Below are positions 36,490-43,696 of a stretch of DNA of 64,000 bases, piece after piece (the stretch's first letter is position 1; each line of letters starts with the position of its first letter). The notes under the pieces were generated by a model. It was not told the origin of the DNA and ran no database searches. It was given only the letters and a program-made list of their open reading frames with translations. The position numbers and the translations under genes were made by a program. The stretch is from NCBI RefSeq assembly GCF_018531425.1, contig NZ_JAHBOI010000005.1:124001-188000 (forward strand), given 5' to 3'. This stretch comes from Paenarthrobacter sp. DKR-5. GTDB taxonomy: Bacteria > Actinomycetota > Actinomycetes > Actinomycetales > Micrococcaceae.

Positions 36490-37506
36490 ATGGACGACAC
36501 CGCGAGCACCGGAACACCGCCGGTCCCAGGGGGAATCGTGGTGGGAGTCGACGGCTCCGACCACGGGACCTGCGCCCTGGTCTGGGCGGCAGCTGAGGCC
36601 CAGCGCCGGCACCGGCCCCTGCACGTGGTGACCGCCTACACCGTGCCGATCTTTGCCGCGTCGGGCCTTGACGGCGGCTACGCGACTATCGATGACGACG
36701 TCATCCGCGAAGGAGCCGAAGCTGTGCTCCATGCGGCGCTGGCGAAAATCTCCGGGTACGACATCGATGTCGAGGGGACGGTCGAGAGCGGTGACCCGGC
36801 CGGGGTGCTGCTCGAGCTGTCCGAGCGCGCGGAACTGCTGGTTTTTGGGTCCCGGGGCCGCGGCGGCTTCGTGGGCAGGCTGCTCGGCTCGGTCAGCAGC
36901 GCGCTGCCCGCCCACGCGAAATGCCCCACAGTGACCGTTCCGCTCAGTTGTGCCTCACGGCTGGGCGAGGTTCCGGAGCATCCGGACAAGCACGCCCAGG
37001 CTGGTCCCGTGGAGCCGGTCGTGATTGTCGGCACCGACGGTTCGGACCAGGCGAGGGTCGCCGTCCTCGTCGCGGCCGAGCAGGCCGTGCGGCTGGGCTA
37101 CCCGCTGCGGGTGGTCTGCGCCGTTCCGCCTTACACGGGTTCGCTCGCCTGGGTGCCGGCCCCGCTGGACAGGGAGCAGCTGTTTTCTGACATCCGGGCC
37201 TCACTGGCTGCCGGCCGCGAGTGGCTCCAAAGCCATTTCCCGGACCTGGTCATCGAGACGAAACTTGTCGACGGGCCTCCCGTGGAGGTGCTGATCGACG
37301 CGACCAAGCACGCCGAACTGCTGGTGCTGGGCACACGGGGCCGCGGCGGGTTCGCCGGGATGCTGCTGGGCTCCACCACCGGCGGGGTGCTGCACCATGC
37401 CCGCGGGCCCGTCATGGTGGTACCGGACCGGGAGGACCCGCGGCTGGAGGACCGGGCACAGTTCGGGCCGATGCTCGATCAGGAGCAGGCAGGGCTCGGC
37501 GAGTAG
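36490..37506 (+). CDS. Tandem universal stress protein (two UspA domains)
   Basis: A 338-residue cytoplasmic protein with two Usp domains, each about 145 residues. Domain 1 begins GIVVGVDGSDHGTCALVWAAAEA and carries the ATP-binding GSRGRGGFVGRLLGSVS; domain 2 begins VVIVGTDGSDQARVAVLVAAEQA and has GTRGRGGFAGMLLGSTT. Both nucleotide sites look intact, so an ATP-binding, dormancy- or redox-linked role is expected. ATG 36490 has GAGGAGG six bases upstream; the longer frame is not supported. Confidence 0.94.
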   Translation: MDDTASTGTPPVPGGIVVGVDGSDHGTCALVWAAAEAQRRHRPLHVVTAYTVPIFAASGLDGGYATIDDDVIREGAEAVLHAALAKISGYDIDVEGTVESGDPAGVLLELSERAELLVFGSRGRGGFVGRLLGSVSSALPAHAKCPTVTVPLSCASRLGEVPEHPDKHAQAGPVEPVVIVGTDGSDQARVAVLVAAEQAVRLGYPLRVVCAVPPYTGSLAWVPAPLDREQLFSDIRASLAAGREWLQSHFPDLVIETKLVDGPPVEVLIDATKHAELLVLGTRGRGGFAGMLLGSTTGGVLHHARGPVMVVPDREDPRLEDRAQFGPMLDQEQAGLGE

Positions 37507-37555
37507 GGCCGTCGGCACAGGACCAGCAGGAGATCCTGCGCGCCGCTCAGCGGCG

Positions 37556-39004
37556 TCAGTAGCGTGCAACCGTCCCGTACATCTCCATGCCGCTCATCCA
37601 GGCCAGGTCCGTCACCTGGAGGCCCTGGTCCGGGTTCAGGGCCTGGACGACCTTGTTGTTACCGAGGTAAATGGCGATGTGATAGAAGCTCGGGGCGGAT
37701 CCGAAGACAATCAGGTCCCCTGGCTGGGCCTCGGAGAACGGGACGTGGATCGGCGCCTGGTAGAACTGGTCGGTGCCCGTGCGGGCCACCGATTTCCCCG
37801 CCGCCGCGAAGGCCTGCATGACCAGGCCGGAGCAGTCGTAGCCCAGCGGGCCGGTGCCGCCGAATTGGTAGAAGCGCGGCGAACCCACCTGCGAGAGGGC
37901 GAAGTTGATCATGGTCTGCGTGACCGAACCGCCCGCCGCCGGCGGCGCGGGAGCGGGTGCGGGAGCCGGTGCAGGAGCGGGTGCGGGAGCCGGAGCCGGA
38001 GCCTGCAGAGGGTCAGGTGCAGGGGCCGGTGCGGGAGCGGGGGCCCTGACCGGCGCCGGATTGCTGACCGGTGCAGGGTTGTCGGCCGCGGCGGGCACCG
38101 GTGCTGCCTGCAGAGCCGGGCCGGCCGCGGGAGCCTGCTGCGCCTGAGCCGCAGCCTGGGCCTGCTGTGCCTGGGCGGCGGCCTGCGCCTGGGCTGCGGA
38201 CTCTGCCGCCAGCCGGGCGAGGGCCTCCTCCTGCTTCCTGCGTTCGATGGCAGTGATGCGCGCCTCTTCCAGTGCAGCGGTGGTGTGCTGGAGCCCCGCC
38301 AGCTGGGCGATGAGCTTGGTGCGCTGGGCCGCCCGGTCCGCGACGACCTTGCGCTGATCGGCGTCGGCTTGCGCGGCCTGCGCCTTCGTGGTTTCGGCGG
38401 CCTTGGCGGCATCATCCGCCGCCCCGCGCGCGTCGTCGGCGGCGGACTTCAGTGCTGCCAGGGCGGCGGCGGCGGAGGCCGCGGTGTCGAAGGTCCGGGC
38501 ACGGCTGGTCGAAAGTGCCTGCAGGGTCGAGGCCCGGTACAGCACGTCCCCGGCGTCGGCGCCGTCAATGACCGACTGCACGCCGGGGGTCATTCCGCCG
38601 CTGCGGTACAGATCGCCTGCAAGCTGTCCGAGCCCGGTGCGGGCCTTGGCGTAGGTTTTCGCCGCCTCGTCCGCTTTCGCCTGGGCAGCCGCGGCAGCGT
38701 TCTGGCGGTCGCGCAGGGTCAGCAATGCCGTGCTGTACGCATCATTGGCTTTCAGCGAGGTCTCCAGCGCGGACTGCTGGCGCGTGTCGGCCGCGTCGAG
38801 CTGCTGCTCGATGTCCGAAACCTCGGCGGACTTGGACGCTTCGTGGGCCTTGGCCGCGGCGATCTCGTCATTGGACGGGTCCTGCGGGCTGGCGGAGGCG
38901 GGGGTGAGCACGCCGCCGAGCACCAGTGCTGCCGCGGTGCAGAGGACAGCGGCGCTTCGACCGGACCGGCGGAACGCGCTGACGCGACGGGGTGCCAAGT
39001 TCAT
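37556..39004 (-). CDS. Secreted NlpC/P60 peptidoglycan endopeptidase with coiled-coil domain
   Basis: A 482-residue secreted hydrolase (RipA/CwlO-like). A signal peptide is cut near ASA-SP (residue about 39), a long helical coiled coil occupies about 45-280, then an Ala-Pro linker about 281-350, then NlpC/P60 with Cys391 (YDCSGLV) and His442 (FYHIAIYLG). It should cut stem peptides in the wall at division and be auto-inhibited by the coiled coil. The linker DNA is an imperfect GC-rich repeat. The 254-bp leader holds small inverted repeats near the start; no riboswitch was confidently recognised. Confidence 0.95.
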   Translation of the reverse strand: MNLAPRRVSAFRRSGRSAAVLCTAAALVLGGVLTPASASPQDPSNDEIAAAKAHEASKSAEVSDIEQQLDAADTRQQSALETSLKANDAYSTALLTLRDRQNAAAAAQAKADEAAKTYAKARTGLGQLAGDLYRSGGMTPGVQSVIDGADAGDVLYRASTLQALSTSRARTFDTAASAAAALAALKSAADDARGAADDAAKAAETTKAQAAQADADQRKVVADRAAQRTKLIAQLAGLQHTTAALEEARITAIERRKQEEALARLAAESAAQAQAAAQAQQAQAAAQAQQAPAAGPALQAAPVPAAADNPAPVSNPAPVRAPAPAPAPAPDPLQAPAPAPAPAPAPAPAPAPAPPAAGGSVTQTMINFALSQVGSPRFYQFGGTGPLGYDCSGLVMQAFAAAGKSVARTGTDQFYQAPIHVPFSEAQPGDLIVFGSAPSFYHIAIYLGNNKVVQALNPDQGLQVTDLAWMSGMEMYGTVARY

Positions 39005-39258
39005 TTCCCAACCTCACTAGCTCAGCTGGTGAGGCGCCTGTCATGGACGGCCGATCGGATGATCAAAGACAAGGCGGCATCCCGCGGCATATTCCGCGCG
39101 CGCCGACGTCATGGCTTGTCTGCTTCCCCAGCACTACAGAGGCTAAGGGGCGTTACGCCACTTTGGCAACACTGATCACATCTTTAACATAAACAACACT
39201 GGTGTAGTTCGAGTGGAAGCGTGGACGGCGTGTCGTCCGGATGAGGGTGCCCGGACGT

Positions 39259-40176
39259 CTAGTGCGGGATGTGCTCCTGGTCCCGGTGCGCCGCAGGCTC
39301 GAGCTGGAAGGTTGAGTGCTCGACCGAAACGTCGAAGTGCTCCGCCACGCAGCGCTGCAGGTCTGCAAGAATTTCGGGGGCGTGGCCGTCGGTGAGGCAC
39401 TTGTCCTGCAGGGTGACATGGCCGGTGATCACCGGCGTCCCCGAGCCGACCAGTGTCGCATGCAGGTCGTGGACGTCGATCACATGGGGCAGCGCCAGGA
39501 TGTGCTCGCGCACCTCGTTCAGGTCCAGGCCCTTGGGCGTGCTCTCGAGAAGGACGTCGGCAGTCTCCTTCAGGAGCCGCAGGGTGCGGGGAATGATGAG
39601 CGCGCCGATCAGGAGGGACACGAGGGTGTCCGCCCGGTCCCAGCCGGTCAGGGCAATGACAACCGCAGCAGCGATGACAGCCACCGACCCCAGTGCGTCA
39701 TTGAGCACTTCGAGGAAGGCGGCCCGCAGGTTCAGGTTGTCGTGGCGGCCGGCGGCGAGGATCACCAGGCTGAGCGCATTTCCGGCCAGTCCGACGACGC
39801 CGAACCACAGCATCAGCGATGACGCCACGGCGGGGGGCTCGATCAGCCGGCGCACGGCCTCGTAGATGACAAACCCGCCCACCACCAGGAGCAGACCCGC
39901 CTGCAGCGCGGCCGCCAGGATCTCGGCGCGCCGGTAGCCCCAGGTGCGCTTCATGGTGGCCGGTTTCAGTGCCAGCGACGCGGCGATCAGGGCGATGAGC
40001 AGGCCGGCCGAGTCGGTGAACATGTGTCCGGCGTCAGCCAGCAGGGCCAGGCTGCCGGAGAGCAGCGTCCCGGCCACCTCGGCGAGCATCACGAGGACGG
40101 TCACGCCAAACACCAGGATCAGCCGGGTGCGGTTCTTTGAGGCGTCGATGTCGTGCGAATGATTGTGTCCGCTCAT
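39259..40176 (-). CDS. Cation diffusion facilitator family transporter (CzcD/ZitB-like)
   Basis: A 305-residue metal exporter with six membrane segments. The His-rich start MSGHNHSHDID and the HxxxD metal sites in membrane segment 2 (LLADAGHMFTDSAGLL, with DxxHMxxD) and segment 5 (LEVLNDALGS) are those of Zn/Cd/Co exporters of this family. The C-terminal domain is a cytoplasmic regulatory fold. ATG 40176 follows GGAGG. Detoxification of zinc or cobalt is the likely job. Confidence 0.95.
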   Translation of the reverse strand: MSGHNHSHDIDASKNRTRLILVFGVTVLVMLAEVAGTLLSGSLALLADAGHMFTDSAGLLIALIAASLALKPATMKRTWGYRRAEILAAALQAGLLLVVGGFVIYEAVRRLIEPPAVASSLMLWFGVVGLAGNALSLVILAAGRHDNLNLRAAFLEVLNDALGSVAVIAAAVVIALTGWDRADTLVSLLIGALIIPRTLRLLKETADVLLESTPKGLDLNEVREHILALPHVIDVHDLHATLVGSGTPVITGHVTLQDKCLTDGHAPEILADLQRCVAEHFDVSVEHSTFQLEPAAHRDQEHIPH

Positions 40177-40235
40177 GGCCACCTCCTTCGCTTAATCGTA
40201 TCCAGCCTTCCGCGCCGGGGCCCGGGCCGTCAGCC

Positions 40236-40595
40236 TCAGCCCCAGCCGAGCTGGTGAAGGCGCGCGTCGGAAATGCCGAAGTGGTGGGCGATCTCATGGA
40301 CCACTGTCACCTGGACTTCGCGCACCACCTCGTCGAGTGATGCGCACAGTTGCAGGATGGGCTCCCGGAAGATCGTGATCCGGTCCGGCAGCGATCCGGC
40401 GTCCCACCAGCTGTCCCGCTCGGTCAGCGGAGTGCCTTCGTACAGGCCGAGGAGCACCGTATCGGGGTCCTCGCCGGGGCCCGGCTCATAGTCGTCCTCG
40501 ATGAAGACCGCCACATTGTTCATGGCCCGGGCCAGTTCCTCGGGGATCCCGCGAAGCGCCCGGTCCACGGCAGCCTCAAACTCGTCCTCGGACAT
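40236..40595 (-). CDS. Small zincin-like metallopeptidase family protein
   Basis: A protein of about 119 residues of the DUF1025/minimal zincin family. VTVVHEIAHHFGIS near the C-terminus is the HExxHxxG zinc motif. SEDEFEAAVDRALRGIPEELARAMNNVAVFIEDDY is the conserved N-terminal half. ATG 40595 is used because it begins the conserved region; ATG 40643 or GTG/ATG-like starts to 40673 would lengthen it. The third gene of the PspA operon, 58 bases after pspA. The substrate is unknown. Confidence 0.87.
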   Translation of the reverse strand: MSEDEFEAAVDRALRGIPEELARAMNNVAVFIEDDYEPGPGEDPDTVLLGLYEGTPLTERDSWWDAGSLPDRITIFREPILQLCASLDEVVREVQVTVVHEIAHHFGISDARLHQLGWG

Positions 40596-40653
40596 GGCGA
40601 ACCCTGGGGGAGCCCCTTCCCCGCTGCCCCCGTCCGCCGTCATCGGCGCCGGG

Positions 40654-41361
40654 TCAGGCTCCCCGGCGTCCATCGAGCGGCAGATGCTTCAGGCGTGCCA
40701 GTTCGCGTTCGACGTCGGTCTCGGCAGCCAGCCGGTCAAGCTCGCGCTGCACCGGATCGGCCGGGGAAAACTCGAAGGCCCCCGCCGTCATCAGCTCCTC
40801 CATCGCCCCCGCGTGAGCCTGCATGCGTGCCGTCTCGTCCTCGGCCCGGCGCACGGCGTGGCCCACGTCGCTCATCTCCGAGCTCAGGTCGGACAAGGCC
40901 GCGCTGATCCGGACCTGCGCTTCGGCGGCCGAGTAGCTGGCTTTGATGCTCTCCTTGCGGGTGCGGAAGGACTCAACCTTCAGCTGAAGCTTCATCAGGC
41001 CGCCGGCGAGCCGTTCCTCCTCGGCCGTGACCTGTGCGTGCCTGGCCGACAGGGTGCGCAGCTCGGTTTCCAGGACCACCTTGCGGCCGAGGGCTGCGCG
41101 CGCTGCGTCGTCCCTGCCATCCGCGACCGCCCGTTCGGCCTGCCGTTGCAGTATGCGCGACGAGTCCTCCAGCTCGCGCACCTGCAGGGCGAGCCGCTGA
41201 CGGTTCGCGGCGACATCGGCCACTCCGCGCCGGACCTCCTCGAGCACGGCGAGCTGGCGTTCGTAGGAGTAATCCATGATCCGGCGGGGGTCCTCCGCGC
41301 GGTCCAGCGCGTCGTTGGCGTGGGCGCGGAAGATGGTGGTGATGCGCCGCAGGATGCTCAT
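40654..41361 (-). CDS. pspA: PspA/IM30 family phage-shock protein
   Basis: A 235-residue helical coiled-coil protein (SILRRITTIFRAHANDALDRAEDPRRIMDYSYERQLAVLEEVRRGVADVAA is the amphipathic N-terminus and family signature). ESCRT-III-like membrane-protective scaffolds of this family bind stored curvature stress. ATG 41361 has GGAG upstream and overlaps the stop of the membrane gene as ATGA, so the two are translationally coupled. Confidence 0.94.
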   Translation of the reverse strand: MSILRRITTIFRAHANDALDRAEDPRRIMDYSYERQLAVLEEVRRGVADVAANRQRLALQVRELEDSSRILQRQAERAVADGRDDAARAALGRKVVLETELRTLSARHAQVTAEEERLAGGLMKLQLKVESFRTRKESIKASYSAAEAQVRISAALSDLSSEMSDVGHAVRRAEDETARMQAHAGAMEELMTAGAFEFSPADPVQRELDRLAAETDVERELARLKHLPLDGRRGA

Positions 41362-42011
41362 CGGTGCTCCCTCGGAGCGGCCGGCTCCGCGAGCATGGAT
41401 GGACGCGCAGCTGACGTGCCGAGCGCCGTGTAGGCGGCAGACCAGGCGTGCAGCGCGGCGGCCTCGTGCCCGATCCGCCGTCCGGCACCGCGTACCTCGG
41501 CGTCAACAATGCTCATCCCGGTTGCGGACACGGCCCGGCGCAGCTCCGCCGTCGCCCGTCCGACTTCACGCACCGGCTGCCCGAGTTCGGCGGCGAGGGC
41601 GGAACGCACCGCGGGGTCGGGTTCGCGCTCGGCAAGCTGCAGCCGCCGGTCAAGGGCGGCCCCGGCCTCGCTGAGCTGACGCGCCGCGGCGGGAAGCTCT
41701 CCGGCCCGGCGGCCGGCCGCCCCCGAGGCCGCCACCTCACGGGCAGTGGCCTGAAGCGCTTCGTGAAGCTGAAGCTGCAGCAGGGCCAGCTGGGCCCGGC
41801 TGCGGTCCGTGGTGAAGCGCCTGGCCTTGAGCCGGAGCCGTTTCAGGGCGGCCGACCGCCGCACCCGGCGCACGATCAGCCAGGCGCAGGCCGCTGCGGC
41901 GATCAGGAAGAGCAGGAAGGACGCCCCCATGGCAAGCAGGATCGGCCCGACGACGGAAAAGAGTCCGTCATCGGCCGGAAGTGCGGCGGGAATCTGCGCG
42001 AAAGGATGCAT
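41358..42011 (-). CDS. Membrane-anchored coiled-coil protein, PspA partner
   Basis: A 217-residue protein with one membrane segment (VVGPILLAMGASFLLFLIAAAACAWLIV, residues about 19-46), a basic stop-transfer patch RRVRRSAALKRLRLKARR, then a long helical domain rich in Ala, Glu and Arg. I recognise no named domain. It is first in the operon and translationally coupled to pspA, so it probably is the membrane receptor or anchor for PspA, similar in role to PspM of mycobacteria; homology to PspM is not claimed. ATG 42011 follows GAGGTGG. Confidence 0.85.
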   Translation of the reverse strand: MHPFAQIPAALPADDGLFSVVGPILLAMGASFLLFLIAAAACAWLIVRRVRRSAALKRLRLKARRFTTDRSRAQLALLQLQLHEALQATAREVAASGAAGRRAGELPAAARQLSEAGAALDRRLQLAEREPDPAVRSALAAELGQPVREVGRATAELRRAVSATGMSIVDAEVRGAGRRIGHEAAALHAWSAAYTALGTSAARPSMLAEPAAPREHR

Positions 42012-42168
42012 GGAGCCACCTCTTGGTTTTGTGCCGTCTCTGGGCATTGAGGCCCGCCCGGCGTCGGCCGGGCGGCGACTTGTCAATGATGGTACGCCTC
42101 GCCGCCGGCCGCCACACCGGGCCGACGGCACTGGGCTGCTGCCGCCGGAAGCAGGCCCGTCGGCCGTT

Positions 42169-42197
42169 TTGTGTATTTGAACGCTTGGCCCTATAGT
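42169..42197 (+). promoter_or_regulatory. Promoter of the tRNA cluster
   Basis: TTGTGT (42169-42174) and TATAGT (42192-42197) are separated by exactly 17 bases, a good sigma-70/SigA-type match in an AT-rich patch, placing the start about 50 bases before tRNA-Glu. Confidence 0.7.
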
Positions 42198-42256
42198 TTT
42201 AGAGGTCCACAACGGGAGGCCCGCGCAGGAATGGCGGGATTTTCGAATGTGTCCTT

Positions 42257-42329
42257 GCCCCCATCGTCTAGCGGCCTAGGACACCGCCCTTTCACGGCGG
42301 CGGCACGGGTTCGAATCCCGTTGGGGGTA
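42257..42329 (+). tRNA. tRNA-Glu (anticodon TTC)
   Basis: A 73-base cloverleaf: acceptor GCCCCCA/TGGGGGT with A73, anticodon loop CTTTCAC inside a CCGCC/GGCGG stem, T-arm ACGGG-TTCGAAT-CCCGT. The 3' CCA is not encoded. First of three tRNA genes. Confidence 0.96.
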
Positions 42330-42385
42330 CGCACGGGTTCGGCGGCCGGTCGGAAGACTGGTACGATGGAACTCTTGTTTAGCAA

Positions 42386-42459
42386 GGCCCTGTAGCGCAG
42401 TTGGTTAGCGCGCCGCCCTGTCACGGCGGAGGTCGCGGGTTCAAGTCCCGTCAGGGTCG
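42386..42459 (+). tRNA. tRNA-Asp (anticodon GTC)
   Basis: A 74-base cloverleaf: acceptor GGCCCTG/CAGGGTC with G73, anticodon loop CTGTCAC in a CCGCC/GGCGG stem, T-loop TTCAAGT. The G73 discriminator is the aspartate identity base. It may have its own promoter (TACGAT at about 42362) in the 56-bp gap before it. Confidence 0.96.
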
Positions 42460-42509
42460 CTTCGGCAGCCTGGAGCTTTTCCAGGTCGCTGCGGTGACTA
42501 GCGCACCAA

Positions 42510-42582
42510 GGCTCTGTAGCTCAGTTGGTAGAGCGTTCGACTGAAAATCGAAAGGTCACCGGATCGACGCCGGTCGGAGCCA
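42510..42582 (+). tRNA. tRNA-Phe (anticodon GAA), unusual T-loop
   Basis: A 73-base cloverleaf: acceptor GGCTCTG/CGGAGCC with A73, anticodon loop CTGAAAA in a TCGA/TCGA-like stem, T-stem ACCGG/CCGGT. The T-loop reads ATCGACG, so position 54 is A rather than T. Ordinary otherwise. Confidence 0.95.
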
Positions 42583-42588
42583 CAACTG

Positions 42589-42629
42589 AAAACCCGCACT
42601 TCCCGTGCCTAAACGGGGTGCGGGTTTTT
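42589..42629 (+). terminator. Intrinsic terminator of the tRNA cluster
   Basis: AACCCGCAC (42591-42599) pairs with GTGCGGGTT (42619-42627), with an inner CCCGT/ACGGG stem and a run TTTTTCTTTT after it. Strong Rho-independent terminator just after tRNA-Phe. Confidence 0.88.
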
Positions 42630-42712
42630 CTTTTAAATGTGTACTGCTTTGCCGTTTTCCGGTGCGGTGGTGTTTGGGGGGCACGCTCGTAAACCCCGAA
42701 ATACGGAAGTTC

Positions 42713-43618
42713 ATGAAAAGCTCCAAAAAGATTCTTGTCCTGCTGTTTGCCACCCTGCTCGCCACCTTCGGCATTATTCAGGCCGTGAGCGCGGCCACCC
42801 AGAAGCCCGTTGCGGCGCCTTCGAGCTCCGCCGCCACCGCAAGTCCTGACGCGGACCGGGTGGGCTGGACGCAGCATTCCGCTCTCAAACCCACCCCCAA
42901 GCCGTCCGCCACGAAGGCCAAGCCCAAGCCGAAGGCCCAGCCCAAGCGGACGGCCAAGGCCGTTCCCGCCGCTCCGGCACCTGCTCCGGCACCTGCCCCG
43001 GCCGCACCGGCAGCTGCACCTGTGGCCCCGGTTGCCGCGCCGGTGGCCGCTCCGGCTCCCGCGCCGCAGCCCGTTCCCGCTGCCGCTCCGGCGTCGAACG
43101 AAAAGATCGTTACCACCGCCTACACCACCGGGTACACCTGGTTCGACAACACCCCGGCGGGCTCGTCCGCGATCGCCTACCCCGTGCTGCACAAGACGGC
43201 CGGCGGCACCGGCACCTACGCCGACCCGCTGACCATCGCCGTTGGACACTCGATCATCAATGGCAAGGACATCCCTGACTACCCGGCCGGAACGCGCATG
43301 TACATCCCTGACGTGCGCCGCTACTTCATCGTGGAGGACTCCTGCGGTGACGGCCCCACCCCGCAGGACGGCTCCTGCCACCAGGGCGTGAATGCCGACG
43401 GCTCCGGCTCCACCATCTGGCTGGATCTGTGGCTCGGCGGCCAGAGCGCTACCGCTGATACTGCCGCTGCCTGCGCCGGGACGGTCACCGACGGTTCCAG
43501 CAAGCTCCACACCGTGGTCTTCAACCCCGCTCCGAACTACGTCGTTGCTCCCGGCTCCGGCGTCTTGCACGACGGAAAGTGCGACGCCGCGTACGGCAAC
43601 ACCCTGGTCAGGAACTAA
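42713..43618 (+). CDS. Secreted protein with Ala/Pro linker and Cys-containing C-terminal domain
   Basis: A 301-residue exported protein of unknown function. Residues 1-27 form a signal peptide ending near VSA-AT; a basic Lys/Pro-rich stretch (PKPSATKAKPKPKAQPKR) then an Ala-Pro linker run to about 122; the C-terminal 175 residues are a compact domain with AYTTGYTWFDNTPAGSSAIAYPVLH, GHSIINGKDIPDYPAGTRMYIPDVRRYFIVEDSCGDGPTPQDGSC and CAGTV, four or more Cys that could pair. The domain has a 3D/RlpA-like double-psi barrel appearance (hydrophilic Asp/Gly-rich, DSC-type turns), not certain. ATG 42713 follows GGAAG. Confidence 0.88.
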   Translation: MKSSKKILVLLFATLLATFGIIQAVSAATQKPVAAPSSSAATASPDADRVGWTQHSALKPTPKPSATKAKPKPKAQPKRTAKAVPAAPAPAPAPAPAAPAAAPVAPVAAPVAAPAPAPQPVPAAAPASNEKIVTTAYTTGYTWFDNTPAGSSAIAYPVLHKTAGGTGTYADPLTIAVGHSIINGKDIPDYPAGTRMYIPDVRRYFIVEDSCGDGPTPQDGSCHQGVNADGSGSTIWLDLWLGGQSATADTAAACAGTVTDGSSKLHTVVFNPAPNYVVAPGSGVLHDGKCDAAYGNTLVRN

Positions 43619-43637
43619 CACAGGCCCGGAATTCAAA

Positions 43638-43680
43638 GGCAGCGGGGGCGGGAAATCACGGATTTCCCGCCCCCGCTGCC
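43638..43680. terminator. Bidirectional hairpin with 20-bp perfect stem
   Basis: A 20-base arm beginning GGCAGCGGGGGCGGG (43638-43657) pairs without mismatch to 43661-43680 around the loop ACG. It lies between the convergent secreted-protein and amylosucrase genes. No clean T-run, but stability should be very high. Confidence 0.75.
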
Positions 43681-43696
43681 GTCTCCAAACCAGCCC

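Noticed and set aside
37920-38170. A GC-rich tandem repeat-like stretch
   Set aside because: It encodes the Ala-Pro/Gln linker of the secreted hydrolase in frame; repetition follows from the amino acid pattern.
39005-39258. A possible ydaO/c-di-AMP riboswitch upstream of the NlpC/P60 gene
   Set aside because: Such riboswitches often precede cell-wall hydrolase genes in actinobacteria, and a GGGGA-like segment and small inverted repeats are present, but the conserved 3' blocks are not. A covariance-model search (RF00379) would decide.
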